Source of the DNA: Streptomyces sp. YS415
Lineage (GTDB): Bacteria > Actinomycetota > Actinomycetes > Streptomycetales > Streptomycetaceae
Length of the DNA stretch: 64,000 nucleotides
Direction of reading: 5' to 3'
Assembly: GCF_023544665.1 (NCBI RefSeq)
Contig: NZ_JAMJFL010000011.1
Span: forward strand, 1-64,000
Numbering within the stretch: the first letter of the stretch is position 1; every line of letters begins with the position of its first letter. Shown piece by piece: positions 7,072-15,758 of the stretch. A program made the translations under genes and the position numbers. The notes below the pieces were generated by a model, which did not search any database, had not been told where the DNA came from, and worked only from the letters and a program-made list of their open reading frames with translations.

Positions 7072-9287
7072 TTGTCGGTGTCGTCCTTCGTGTCCTCGGA
7101 AGCCTCTTCGCCCTCGATCACCGGGATCAGGGAGAGCTTGCCGCGGGAGTCGATCTCGGCGATCTCGACCTGGACCTTGGCGCCCACGCCGAGCACGTCC
7201 TCGACGTTCTCCACGCGCTTGCCGCCGGCGAGCTTGCGGATCTGCGAGATGTGCAGCAGACCGTCCTTGCCCGGGAGCAGCGAGACGAACGCACCGAAGG
7301 TGGTCGTCTTCACGACCGTGCCCAGGTAGCGCTCGCCGACCTCCGGCATGGTCGGGTTGGCGATCGAGTTGATCGTGGCGCGGGCGGCCTCGGCCTGCGA
7401 GCCGACCTGGGCACCGATGTAGATGGTGCCGTCGTCCTCGATCGTGATCTCGGCGCCGGTGTCCTCCTGGATCTGGTTGATCATCTTGCCCTTGGGGCCG
7501 ATGACCTCGCCGATCTTGTCCACGGGGATCTTCACGGTGATGATCCGCGGGGCGTTCGGGGACATCTCGTCCGGCGTGTCGATCGCTTCCATCATCACGT
7601 CGAGGATGTGGAGGCGGGCGTCACGGGCCTGCTTGAGGGCCGCGGCCAGGACGGAGGCCGGGATGCCGTCCAGCTTGGTGTCGAGCTGGAGGGCGGTCAC
7701 GAACTCCTTGGTGCCGGCGACCTTGAAGTCCATGTCGCCGAAGGCGTCCTCCGCACCGAGGATGTCGGTGAGGGTGACGTAGTGCGTCTCACCCTCGACC
7801 TCCTGGGAGATCAGGCCCATGGCGATACCGGCGACGGGGGCCTTCAGCGGCACACCGGCGTTCAGCAGCGACATGGTGGAGGCGCAGACCGAGCCCATGG
7901 ACGTCGAGCCGTTGGAGCTCAGCGCCTCGGAGACCTGGCGGATCGCGTAGGGGAACTCCTCGCGCGTCGGCAGGACCGGCACGAGGGCGCGCTCGGCGAG
8001 GGCGCCGTGGCCGATCTCGCGGCGCTTCGGGGAGCCGACGCGGCCGGTCTCGCCGGTGGAGTACGGCGGGAAGTTGTAGTTGTGCATGTAGCGCTTGCGG
8101 GTCACCGGGGAGAGGGTGTCCAGCTGCTGCTCCATGCGGAGCATGTTCAGGGTGGTGACGCCCAGGATCTGGGTCTCGCCACGCTCGAACACCGCGGAGC
8201 CGTGCACGCGCGGGATGGCCTCGACCTCGGCGGCCAGGGTGCGGATGTCGGTGACACCGCGGCCGTCGATGCGCTTCTTCTCCTTGATCACGCGCTCACG
8301 GACCAGCTGCTTGGTGAGCGAGCGGTACGCGGCGGAGATCTCCTTCTCGCGGCCCTCGAACTCCGGCAGGAGCTTCTCGGCGGCGAGCGCCTTGACGCGG
8401 TCCAGCTCGGCCTCGCGCTCCTGCTTGCCGGCGATGGTCAGGGCGGAGGCGAGCTCCGGCTTGACGGCGGCGGTGAGGGCCTCGAGGACGTCGTCCTGGT
8501 AGTCCAGGAAGATCGGGAACTCGCCGGTCGGCTTGGCGGCCTTGGCGGCGAGGTCGGCCTGGGCCTTGCAGAGCACCTTGATGAAGGGCTTCGCGGCGTC
8601 CAGACCGGCGGCGACGACCTCCTCGGTCGGCGCCTCGGCGCCGCCCTCGACCAGCTTGATGGTCTTCTCGGTGGCCTCGGCCTCGACCATCATGATCGCG
8701 ACGTCGCCGTCCTCCAGGGTGCGGCCCGCGACGACCATGTCGAAGACGGCGTCCTCGAGCTCGGTGTGCGTCGGGAACGCCACCCACTGGCCGCGGATCA
8801 GCGCGACGCGGACGCCGCCGATCGGGCCGGAGAAGGGCAGACCGGCCAGCTGCGTGGACGCGGAGGCGGCGTTGATCGCCACGACGTCGTACAGGTGGTC
8901 GGGGTTGAGCGCCATGATCGTGGCGACGACCTGGATCTCGTTGCGCAGGCCCTTCTTGAAGGAGGGGCGCAGCGGGCGGTCGATCAGGCGGCAGGTGAGG
9001 ATGGCGTCCTCGGAGGGACGGCCCTCACGGCGGAAGAAGCTGCCGGGGATCTTGCCGGCGGCGTACATCCGCTCCTCGACGTCCACCGTCAGGGGGAAGA
9101 AGTCGAGCTGGTCCTTGGGGTTCTTGGAGGCGGTGGTGGCCGACAGCACCATGGTGTCGTCGTCCAGGTACGCCACGGCGGAACCGGCGGCCTGCTTGGC
9201 CAGGCGGCCCGTCTCGAAGCGGATGGTGCGGGTGCCGAAGGCGCCATTGTCGATGACGGCCTCGGCGTAGTGGGTCTCGTTCTCCAC
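7068..9287 (-). CDS. pnp: Polynucleotide phosphorylase
   Basis: Phosphorolytic 3'-5' exoribonuclease and RNA tailing enzyme; the Streptomyces enzyme was also described as guanosine pentaphosphate synthetase I. The domain order is RNase PH 1, all-helical linker, RNase PH 2 (GSTSMGSVCASTMSLLNAGV), KH domain (IGEVIGPKGKMI) and S1 domain (VKTTTFGAFVSLLPGKDGLLH), followed by an acidic tail. The frame extends five codons upstream to an ATG at 9302 (MEKLL), but the sequence GGAG inside that extension fits a ribosome-binding site for the GTG at 9287. That start gives 739 residues, the Streptomyces length, so it was chosen. It follows rpsO after 284 bases and overlaps the M16 peptidase start. Confidence 0.96.
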   Translation of the reverse strand: MENETHYAEAVIDNGAFGTRTIRFETGRLAKQAAGSAVAYLDDDTMVLSATTASKNPKDQLDFFPLTVDVEERMYAAGKIPGSFFRREGRPSEDAILTCRLIDRPLRPSFKKGLRNEIQVVATIMALNPDHLYDVVAINAASASTQLAGLPFSGPIGGVRVALIRGQWVAFPTHTELEDAVFDMVVAGRTLEDGDVAIMMVEAEATEKTIKLVEGGAEAPTEEVVAAGLDAAKPFIKVLCKAQADLAAKAAKPTGEFPIFLDYQDDVLEALTAAVKPELASALTIAGKQEREAELDRVKALAAEKLLPEFEGREKEISAAYRSLTKQLVRERVIKEKKRIDGRGVTDIRTLAAEVEAIPRVHGSAVFERGETQILGVTTLNMLRMEQQLDTLSPVTRKRYMHNYNFPPYSTGETGRVGSPKRREIGHGALAERALVPVLPTREEFPYAIRQVSEALSSNGSTSMGSVCASTMSLLNAGVPLKAPVAGIAMGLISQEVEGETHYVTLTDILGAEDAFGDMDFKVAGTKEFVTALQLDTKLDGIPASVLAAALKQARDARLHILDVMMEAIDTPDEMSPNAPRIITVKIPVDKIGEVIGPKGKMINQIQEDTGAEITIEDDGTIYIGAQVGSQAEAARATINSIANPTMPEVGERYLGTVVKTTTFGAFVSLLPGKDGLLHISQIRKLAGGKRVENVEDVLGVGAKVQVEIAEIDSRGKLSLIPVIEGEEASEDTKDDTDK

Positions 9288-9390
9288 TAGCAATTTCTCC
9301 ATTACTTTTCGTCTTTTGTCCCGATCCGCCCGTGTGGCGGGGGGACGAGGGGCGGAGAAGCGCTCTGCGGGCCGGTCTTCGATCGAAGCA

Positions 9391-9411
9391 CCCGGGTTCG
9401 CATTGCCCGGG
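9391..9411 (-). other. Hairpin in the rpsO-pnp intergenic region
   Basis: CCCGGG at 9391-9396 and again at 9406-9411 can pair across a nine-base loop in the pnp leader, with the smaller palindrome CTTCGATCGAAG (9377-9388) beside it. In other Streptomyces the rpsO-pnp spacer forms a structure processed by RNase III; whether this hairpin is that site is inference. Confidence 0.35.
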
Positions 9412-9523
9412 GGCCACTACCGAGGACCGGCGGCGGCGAGGTGCACTTCTCCTCGTGCCACTGCGTTGTGCTACCACACTACAAAGCGTGTGTGACACTC
9501 CGCACGTTTCCGTACGTACGGCA

Positions 9524-9562
9524 AAGGGAGCGGCCCCCGATCGTTTCGGGAACCGCCCCCTT
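9524..9562 (-). terminator. Hairpin after rpsO (partial terminator)
   Basis: AAGGGAGCGG (from 9524) pairs with CCGCCCCCTT (ending 9562) apart from one A/C mismatch, with an inner CCCCGA/TTCGGG-type stem. It lies ten bases after the rpsO stop. In this operon some transcripts are known to read through into pnp in related species. Confidence 0.65.
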
Positions 9563-9571
9563 CACGGCGTC

Positions 9572-9859
9572 TTACTTGGCGCCCGCCGCACCGCGGCGGA
9601 TGCCGAGGCGGTCGACCAGCGCACGGAAGCGCTGGATGTCCTTCTTCGCCAGGTACTGGAGAAGGCGGCGACGCTGACCGACCAGGATCAGCAGACCACG
9701 ACGGGAGTGGTGGTCGTGCTTGTGGGTCTTGAGGTGCTCGGTCAGGTCCGAGATCCGGCGGGAGAGCATGGCGACCTGGACCTCGGGGGAGCCGGTGTCG
9801 CCCTCCTTCTGACCGAACTCGCTGATGATCTGCTTCTTCGTAGCGGCGTCGAGCGGCAC
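9572..9859 (-). CDS. rpsO: 30S ribosomal protein S15
   Basis: Small-subunit primary binding protein that contacts 16S rRNA helices in the platform. The 95-residue sequence shows the family features GSPEVQVAMLSRRI and LKTHKHDHHSRRGLL. The start is a GTG (MPLDAATKKQ) with GAGGAG five bases upstream; the frame stays open for another 44 codons upstream, but that part has no homologous character. It is followed by pnp in the same direction, the classic rpsO-pnp arrangement. The 290 bases upstream, up to the divergent DUF397 gene, must hold its promoter, which I could not place with confidence. Confidence 0.98.
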   Translation of the reverse strand: MPLDAATKKQIISEFGQKEGDTGSPEVQVAMLSRRISDLTEHLKTHKHDHHSRRGLLILVGQRRRLLQYLAKKDIQRFRALVDRLGIRRGAAGAK

Positions 9860-10150
9860 GCGTACTCCTCGTAGTCTTCTGAGTGGCCACCGAGTGCCCC
9901 CGGTCTGTGTCTCGGGGGAGCTTCCGTTACTCGGGAGGCGGGGATCCGCTGGGCGCGGCCTCCAGAGCGAGCGCTCCGGGGGTGCGTACACAAACGGCCG
10001 TCACTCAGGGTACCAGCCGGAGGTGGGCGCCCTTGCATCGGTTCCGGAACCGCCCTGATCGCGGGGCAGCGGCCACTAGGGTGAGCGCGCCGATCGAGCG
10101 TACGTCGGGATGACCCGTACGCCGGAAGTCTGTGGAAGGGGTCGCTGGGC

Positions 10151-10411
10151 ATGGCGGAGACGGAAGCGGAGATCAAGGCGCGCAAGGAGCGGGAGAAGGA
10201 CGAGCTGTACGCCCTCGACATCTCGGGCGTGGCGTGGGAGAGCGCGCCGGGCACCGAGTCGCACGAGGAGCGAGTGGAGATCGCGCGGCTGCCCGGCGGG
10301 GCGGTGGCGATGCGGTCGTCGCTGGATCCGGAGACGGTACTGCGGTACACGGAGGCCGAGTGGACGGCCTTCGTACTGGGCGCGCGGGACGGGGAGTTCG
10401 ACCTGAAGTAG
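10151..10411 (+). CDS. DUF397 domain protein
   Basis: An 86-residue acidic protein. The C-terminal part (VEIARLPGGAVAMRSSLDPETVLRYTEAEWTAF then LGARDGEFDL) has the DUF397 pattern of a valine-glutamate strand, an R-(S/D)-S loop and the ending T-x-x-E-W-x-x-F-x-x-G-x-x-x-G-E-F. The first 30 residues are a charged helix. DUF397 proteins in Streptomyces usually sit beside an XRE-type regulator and act with it; here no such partner is next door. The start ATG has GGAAGGGG eleven bases upstream. It is divergent from rpsO and is separated from the next gene by 479 bases without a recognisable gene. Confidence 0.75.
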   Translation: MAETEAEIKARKEREKDELYALDISGVAWESAPGTESHEERVEIARLPGGAVAMRSSLDPETVLRYTEAEWTAFVLGARDGEFDLK

Positions 10412-10890
10412 GCCCCGCGGAGCGGCGGTTCCGGCGTGGAGTGATCGACGGGCGGTCGTCCGGCGGTCGTGGGGGTGCGGGTCCGTGACTCCCCGCGGCC
10501 GCCGATTCGCTTGTCCGGCGGCGGCGTTGCGTGGGTGTTGCGTGGGTGTACGGCGGCGGGGTCGCGCGGGCCGGCTTGCTCGCTTCCTTCGCTTTCGTTC
10601 CGGATTGTTCACGAGTGTCGTCCGGTTTGTTCACCAATACGACGGCTGTGTACGGCACTTCGGGGCAGGCTGTGACGCAGCGGGCGGCTGCTCGGGGGTG
10701 GACGGGCCTGCCGGGGTGATGCCTGTGGTGATTAGTCTGGGACCGGGCGCGACGCCAGAACCCGTGGACCGGGCGTCGGTGGCCCAGGGGGAGAGCCGAC
10801 CGGAACGGACGACCTCGAACGACTTCGGACGACGAGCAAGGGTCGCCCCGGCACGGCGTGGGGGTACTCGACCACACCAGGAGGAACTCT
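10412..10890. other. 479-base spacer without a recognisable gene
   Basis: No frame here has codon bias or a start like a real gene. The stretch contains a tandem 11-base duplication (10526-10547), two copies of TTGTTCAC near 10604 and 10627, and a possible -10 hexamer TAGTCT at 10733-10738. The last 150 bases form the leader of the following ATPase gene, which ends in a strong AGGAGG. It looks like a place where DNA has been lost or rearranged, but the sequence alone cannot prove that. Confidence 0.5.
10526..10547. repeat. Tandem duplication of an 11-base unit
   Basis: GTTGCGTGGGT occurs at 10526-10536 and immediately again at 10537-10547 in the non-coding spacer. Confidence 0.7.
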
Positions 10891-13800
10891 GTGAGCAGCG
10901 ATCGGGACGGGATCCGCGGGGGCTGGGCCACACCCGGCGATGACCAGCCCGACGCGGAGTCGGCGAGCGAGGTCACGGGTGAGTTCACCATCGACTATGC
11001 GCCGCCTGCCTGGTACACCCAGAACGCGAGTGGCTCCGCCGGGGCGGGGCGGGACGAGGGCGGGTCGGGGGCTTCGGGTGCCTCTGGTTCTACGGGGGCT
11101 TCGGCGTCCTCGGGTGCGGCGTCGGGGGGTTCGGCGTCGGGGGGTTCGGATTCAGCATCATCGGCGTCTTCGGCGGGTGAAGGTGCTCCTGCTGCTCCGC
11201 CGGTCTTCACGCCCTCTCCCACCGCGCTGCCTTCCTCGCTGCCGGGGCTGACGCCGCCGGTTCCGCAGGGGTCGCCCGCGCCGGGGGCGCCGTTCACGCC
11301 GCCCGCTCCTCCGGTGCGGCCCGCGCCCGGGGCGCCGTTCACTCCCCCGCCGCCTGCGGCCGGAGGGCCGGTGGCGGTGCCCAAGCTGCCGGTGGGCAGT
11401 GGCTTCGAACCGCAGGGGACGCCGGCCGAGGCGCCCGCCACTCCGCCCGCCACTCCGACCGGGGAGGCGGCCTCTCCTACGGCCGTGCCGAGCATCCCGG
11501 TCGGGGGGTTCCAGTCGCAGTGGAGCACGTCTGCTTCCGCGCCTTCCGAGGCTTCCTCCACCGCTCCGGCCGCCGAGGAGTCCGACTCCGGGAACGGTGA
11601 CCTGGAGAGCGGCGCCACGATGCGGTTCTCCGCGGTCGCGCTGAAGCGGGAGATCGAGGAGCGCGCGGCGGAGTCCGGGGCGGGGCTGCGGTCGGCGGAC
11701 GGGGACGTTGTCTCCGGCGAGGCTGAGCCGCAGGAGGACGCGTCGGACGAGGACTCCGGTCCCGCCACGACCGAGACGGACGCCGTGGCGGCCGAGCCGG
11801 CGGACACCGAGCACACGGACGCCGAGCCGGAGCTGACCGACTCCGCCCCGGAGGACGTCGTGGCCGAGGAGGCCGAGCCGTCGGACGAGCCCGAGGCCGA
11901 ACCGCAGGACGCGGTACCCGGTGGGACGGAACCGGAAGACGCCGTACAGGCTGATGCCGAGCCGGAAGAGGCGGTACAGGCCGAGGCGGAGCCGGAAGAG
12001 GCGGTACAGGCCGACGCGGAACCGGAGGCAGAGGCCGTACGGGCTGACGCGGACGCCGAGCCGGAAGACGCCGTACGGGCTGACGCGGAACTGGCCGACG
12101 CCGTACCCGCCGATGCCGAACCGGAGGACGCCGTACGGGCCGACGCCGGACCGGAGGACGCCGTACGGGCCGACTCGGAACCGGAAGACGCCGTACCCGC
12201 AGACGCGGAGCCGCAGGATGCCGTACCCGCGGCCGACGCCTGGACTCCCCCGCCGCCGGCACCGCCGGTCGGCGTGCCGCCGCTGCCGCCGTCGTACCAG
12301 CCCGCGGCTCCGCCGTCGGCGCCGCAGTGGCCCGTGCAGCAGCAGGAGCCGGTGGCTCCCGCGGAGCCGCAGCCCGTGGCCGAGCAGCAGCCTCCGTTCC
12401 AGCCGCAGGCCCCGCAGCCCGCACCGGCGGCCTGGAACCAGCAGCCGACGCCCGGCGTCCCGCAACCCGCGCCGCAGGGTGGCTACGGCTTCCCGCACCC
12501 TGGCACTCCCGCCGCACCGGCGCAGGAGCCCACGGCCCCGCACCCCACCGACAACCCGGCGCCCACGCCACAGGGCGGCTACGGCTTCCCTCAGCCCGGC
12601 ACTCCCGCCGCACCGGCGCAGGAGCCCACGGCCCCGGCGCCCATGCCACAGGGCGGATACAACTCCCCCCAGCCCACGGCCCCCCAAGCGCAGGGCGGCT
12701 ACGGCTTCCCCCAGCCCGGCGCCCCCACCGCGCCCGCGCCCGCGCCGGAAACCACCACCCCCCCCGCCCCCACACCCCCGGGCGGCTACCCCTCCCCCCA
12801 GCCCGGCACCCCCAACCCGCAGGGCGGCTACGGCTTCCCGCACCCCGGCGCCCCCGCCGCACCCGCACAGCAGCCGCCCGCCGCCCCGGCGCCCAACCCC
12901 CAGGGCGGCTACGGCTTCCCCCACCCCGGCACCCCGGCGGCCCCGCACGCACAGCCCGAGCACCCCGGCACTCCAGCTGCCCCCCACGCCCAGCCGGGCC
13001 AGCAGCCCCAGCAGCCCTCTCCCGCCGCCCACAACTCCCCTGCGCAGCAGGGTGGTTACGGCTTCCCCCAGTCGCCCGGCCAGCCGGGACCGGTACCGGG
13101 CCAGAGCCCCGCACAGCCCGCCGTACCTCAGCAGGCCCAGCCGCAGGCGCAGCCCGCCGCATACCCGCAAGGCCAGCCGCAGGCTCAGCCCGGCGTCACC
13201 CCACAGGTCCAGCCGCAGGCGCAGCCCGCCGTACCCCCGCAGGGGCACCCGCAGGCCCAGCCCGGCATCCCCCCGCAGGCCCAGCCGCAGGCACACCCCC
13301 AGGCCCAGCCGCAGGCGCACCCGCAGCCCCACCCCGGCATGCCTCCGCAGCAGCCCGTCGATCCTCGGGCCGGGGCCGCCTGGCCGCAGCCGATGCAGCA
13401 TGATCAGCGGCAGCCGACCAACCCCGGCGCCGCGCCGCTCGGTTACACCGCTGCCGTGGAGCTGTCGTCAGACCGGCTGCTCAACAACAAGAAGCAGAAG
13501 GCGAAGAGCGGGCGGCCCGCCGCAGGCGGTGGGCGGTTCAAGATCGGTGGGAAGAAGGAGGAGGCCGAGCGGCAGCGGAAGCTCGAGCTCATCCGGACGC
13601 CCGTGCTGTCCTGCTACCGGATCGCCGTCATCAGCCTCAAGGGCGGCGTAGGGAAGACCACGACCACCACCGCCCTCGGATCCACCCTCGCCACCGAGCG
13701 GCAGGACAAGATCCTCGCCATCGACGCCAACCCGGACGCCGGTACCCTCGGCCGCCGGGTGCGCCGGGAGACCGGGGCCACCATCCGTGACCTCGTGCAG

Positions 13801-14586
13801 GCGATCCCGTACCTCAACTCGTACATGGACATCCGCCGGTTCACCTCCCAGGCGTCGTCCGGGCTCGAGATCATCGCCAACGACGTCGACCCGGCCGTCT
13901 CCACCACCTTCAACGACGAGGACTACCGGCGCGCGATCGACGTGCTGGGCAGGCAGTACCCGATCATCCTCACCGACTCCGGTACCGGTCTGCTCTACAG
14001 CGCCATGCGCGGCGTGCTGGACCTCGCCGACCAGCTCATCATCATCTCGACTCCGTCCGTGGACGGTGCGAGCAGCGCCAGTACGACGCTGGACTGGCTG
14101 TCGGCGCACGGCTACGCCGATCTCGTCTCGCGGTCCCTCACCGTCATCTCCGGCGTCCGCGAGACCGGCAAGATGATCAAGGTCGACGACATCGTCAGCC
14201 ACTTCGAGACCCGCTGCCGGGGCGTCATCGTCGTGCCCTTCGACGAGCACCTCGCCGCCGGTGCCGAGGTCGACCTCGACATGATGCGGCCCAAGGTGCG
14301 GGAGGCGTACTTCCACCTCGCCGCGATGGTCGCCGAGGACTTCGTGCGCCACCAGCAGGCCCACGGCCTGTGGACCAGCGACGGCAACCCGCCCCCGGTG
14401 GCGGCCCCGCCCATGCCGGGCCAGCCGTTCCCCGGCCAGCCCGTCCCCGGCCAGCCGAACCACCACATGCAGCCCGCGGCCGGCCAGCCGTACATCCCCG
14501 GCCAGCCCTACGGCCACCCCGGTCAGCCTCCGGCGCAGCAGCCCGGCCAGCAGCCCTACCCCTACCCCCAGCAGCCCTCGCAGTAG
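10891..14586 (+). CDS. Giant Pro/Ala-rich ParA/MinD-type ATPase (EspI-like)
   Basis: A 1231-residue protein. Residues 1-860 are low complexity: Gly/Ser and Pro/Ala stretches, an acidic array of about ten repeats related to EPEDAVRADA (about 345-450), GGYGFPHPG repeats (about 530-730) and PQAQPAVPP repeats (about 740-830). Residues about 905-1165 form a ParA/MinD P-loop domain with the deviant Walker A motif KGGVGKTTTT, the switch ILAIDANPDAGTLGRR and the Walker B-like IILTDSGTG. The tail repeats PGQP. Mycobacterial EspI of ESX secretion loci has the same layout of a Pro/Ala-rich arm plus MinD-like ATPase, so I call it EspI-like. No EccB/C/D, mycosin or Esx gene lies nearby. It starts with GTG behind AGGAGGAACTCT; the longer frame upstream is spurious. 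A strong terminator follows. Confidence 0.8.
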   Translation: MSSDRDGIRGGWATPGDDQPDAESASEVTGEFTIDYAPPAWYTQNASGSAGAGRDEGGSGASGASGSTGASASSGAASGGSASGGSDSASSASSAGEGAPAAPPVFTPSPTALPSSLPGLTPPVPQGSPAPGAPFTPPAPPVRPAPGAPFTPPPPAAGGPVAVPKLPVGSGFEPQGTPAEAPATPPATPTGEAASPTAVPSIPVGGFQSQWSTSASAPSEASSTAPAAEESDSGNGDLESGATMRFSAVALKREIEERAAESGAGLRSADGDVVSGEAEPQEDASDEDSGPATTETDAVAAEPADTEHTDAEPELTDSAPEDVVAEEAEPSDEPEAEPQDAVPGGTEPEDAVQADAEPEEAVQAEAEPEEAVQADAEPEAEAVRADADAEPEDAVRADAELADAVPADAEPEDAVRADAGPEDAVRADSEPEDAVPADAEPQDAVPAADAWTPPPPAPPVGVPPLPPSYQPAAPPSAPQWPVQQQEPVAPAEPQPVAEQQPPFQPQAPQPAPAAWNQQPTPGVPQPAPQGGYGFPHPGTPAAPAQEPTAPHPTDNPAPTPQGGYGFPQPGTPAAPAQEPTAPAPMPQGGYNSPQPTAPQAQGGYGFPQPGAPTAPAPAPETTTPPAPTPPGGYPSPQPGTPNPQGGYGFPHPGAPAAPAQQPPAAPAPNPQGGYGFPHPGTPAAPHAQPEHPGTPAAPHAQPGQQPQQPSPAAHNSPAQQGGYGFPQSPGQPGPVPGQSPAQPAVPQQAQPQAQPAAYPQGQPQAQPGVTPQVQPQAQPAVPPQGHPQAQPGIPPQAQPQAHPQAQPQAHPQPHPGMPPQQPVDPRAGAAWPQPMQHDQRQPTNPGAAPLGYTAAVELSSDRLLNNKKQKAKSGRPAAGGGRFKIGGKKEEAERQRKLELIRTPVLSCYRIAVISLKGGVGKTTTTTALGSTLATERQDKILAIDANPDAGTLGRRVRRETGATIRDLVQAIPYLNSYMDIRRFTSQASSGLEIIANDVDPAVSTTFNDEDYRRAIDVLGRQYPIILTDSGTGLLYSAMRGVLDLADQLIIISTPSVDGASSASTTLDWLSAHGYADLVSRSLTVISGVRETGKMIKVDDIVSHFETRCRGVIVVPFDEHLAAGAEVDLDMMRPKVREAYFHLAAMVAEDFVRHQQAHGLWTSDGNPPPVAAPPMPGQPFPGQPVPGQPNHHMQPAAGQPYIPGQPYGHPGQPPAQQPGQQPYPYPQQPSQ
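11926..12237 (+). repeat. Acidic tandem repeats inside the ATPase gene
   Basis: About ten imperfect 30-base units encode variants of EPEDAVRADA/EPEDAVPADA. The units differ mainly at two positions (Q/R/P after V, and the residue before E), the pattern expected from slippage or unequal crossing-over within a disordered protein arm. Confidence 0.8.
12478..13069 (+). repeat. GGYGFP-type coding repeats
   Basis: Repeated units encode GGYGFPHPGTPAAPAQ and near variants at irregular spacing in the Pro-rich arm of the same protein. Tyr-Gly-Phe-Pro motifs in a Pro/Gln-rich background suggest a flexible, possibly phase-separating or surface-binding arm; that role is inference. Confidence 0.75.
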
Positions 14587-14603
14587 GCGGTGGCGCAACG
14601 CGA

Positions 14604-14640
14604 AAGGGCGGCCGGTGCCCGCAAGGCACCGGCCGCCCTT
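14604..14640. terminator. Strong bidirectional terminator
   Basis: A perfect 16-base inverted repeat (AAGGGCGGCCGGTGCC at 14604-14619 and its complement at 14625-14640) with a five-base loop lies between the convergent stops of the EspI-like gene and ribF. Confidence 0.9.
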
Positions 14641-14657
14641 CGGCGTCGTAGCGGCGG

Positions 14658-15629
14658 CTAGCGCTTCGCCCGGGCCGCCGCGTCCGCCGCCGCCGCCGTC
14701 AGATCGCGGCTGATCTTGATGTCCTCCATCATTCGCTCGATCAGCGCGTCGAGCGAGTCGAACTTCACCTGACCGCGCACGAAGCCGAGGAAGTCGACGG
14801 CGACATGCAGGCCGTACAGATCGAGGCCGACCCGGTCGATGACGTGCGCCTCGACCGTGCGCGCGGTGCCGTCGAAGGTCGGGTTGGTGCCGACGGAGAT
14901 CGCCGAGGGCATCACCTCGCCCTGGGCGTGCAGCCAGCCGGCGTAGACACCGTCCGCGGGGATCGCGGTGTGCGGGAGGGTCTCGACGTTCGCCGTGGGG
15001 ACGCCCAGCTCGCGTCCGCGCTGCGCGCCGCGCACGACGACGCCCTCGACCCGGTGCGGGCGGCCCAGGATCTCGGCGGCGCCCTCGACGTCGCCCTCCA
15101 GGACCAGACGCCGGGTCAGGGTCGAGGAGAACGGCTGACCGCCGCCCGCCTCACCGGACACGTACAGGTCGACGACCTCGACGTCGAAGTCGTACGTCTT
15201 GCCCAGCTCGGCCAGGTACACGACGTCGCCCGCCGCGCGGTGGCCGAAGCGGAAGTTGGGGCCCTCGACGACGGCCTTGGCGCGCAGCTTGTCGATGAGG
15301 ACCTTCACGATGAAGTCCGCCGGGGAGAGGCTGGAGAACTCCGCGGTGAACGGCAGCACCAGCACCGCGTCCACGCCCAGTTCCGCCATGAGTTCGGCCC
15401 GCCGGTGGTGCGGGGCGAGCAGGGGCGGATGGGTGCCCGGCCGCAGCACCTCCTTGGGGTGCGGGTCGAAGGTGACGACCACGGCGGGCAGGCCCAGTTC
15501 GCGGGCGCGGTCCACGGTGTGCCGGATGATCAGCTGGTGTCCGCGGTGGACACCGTCGTAGGACCCGATGGTGACGACGCTGCGCCCCCAGTCCTGGGGG
15601 ATGTCCTCCAAGCCACGCCAGCGCTGCAC
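14658..15629 (-). CDS. ribF: Bifunctional riboflavin kinase/FAD synthetase
   Basis: Converts riboflavin to FMN and then FAD. The N-terminal adenylyltransferase has the nucleotidyl-transferase signature GSYDGVHRGH at residues 22-31 and a second conserved segment VVEGPNFRFGHRAAGD. The C-terminal riboflavin kinase has the GVPTANV loop near residue 215 and FVRGQVKFDSLDALIERM at its end. At 323 residues it is a full-length RibF. The start is a GTG with AGGAG eight bases upstream. It is the last gene before a bidirectional terminator. In Streptomyces it usually lies next to truB; here, as I also recall for other Streptomyces, a large regulatory-looking gene sits between them. Confidence 0.96.
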   Translation of the reverse strand: MQRWRGLEDIPQDWGRSVVTIGSYDGVHRGHQLIIRHTVDRARELGLPAVVVTFDPHPKEVLRPGTHPPLLAPHHRRAELMAELGVDAVLVLPFTAEFSSLSPADFIVKVLIDKLRAKAVVEGPNFRFGHRAAGDVVYLAELGKTYDFDVEVVDLYVSGEAGGGQPFSSTLTRRLVLEGDVEGAAEILGRPHRVEGVVVRGAQRGRELGVPTANVETLPHTAIPADGVYAGWLHAQGEVMPSAISVGTNPTFDGTARTVEAHVIDRVGLDLYGLHVAVDFLGFVRGQVKFDSLDALIERMMEDIKISRDLTAAAADAAARAKR

Positions 15630-15758
15630 TGTGACCGCTCCTTGTCGAACCCGTGTCCGTCACTGCCTTCTACGCAGGTCTAAGGGTGCCATGCCGCGTG
15701 CTCCCGTCCCGCATCGGCATGGAGGCTGTGACGGGTAGCACGTGCCGGAGGGCGAAAG

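Noticed and set aside
10485..10943. Small open frames in the spacer before the EspI-like gene
   Set aside because: They lack codon bias, ribosome-binding sites and any recognisable motif, and some run into the next gene out of frame.
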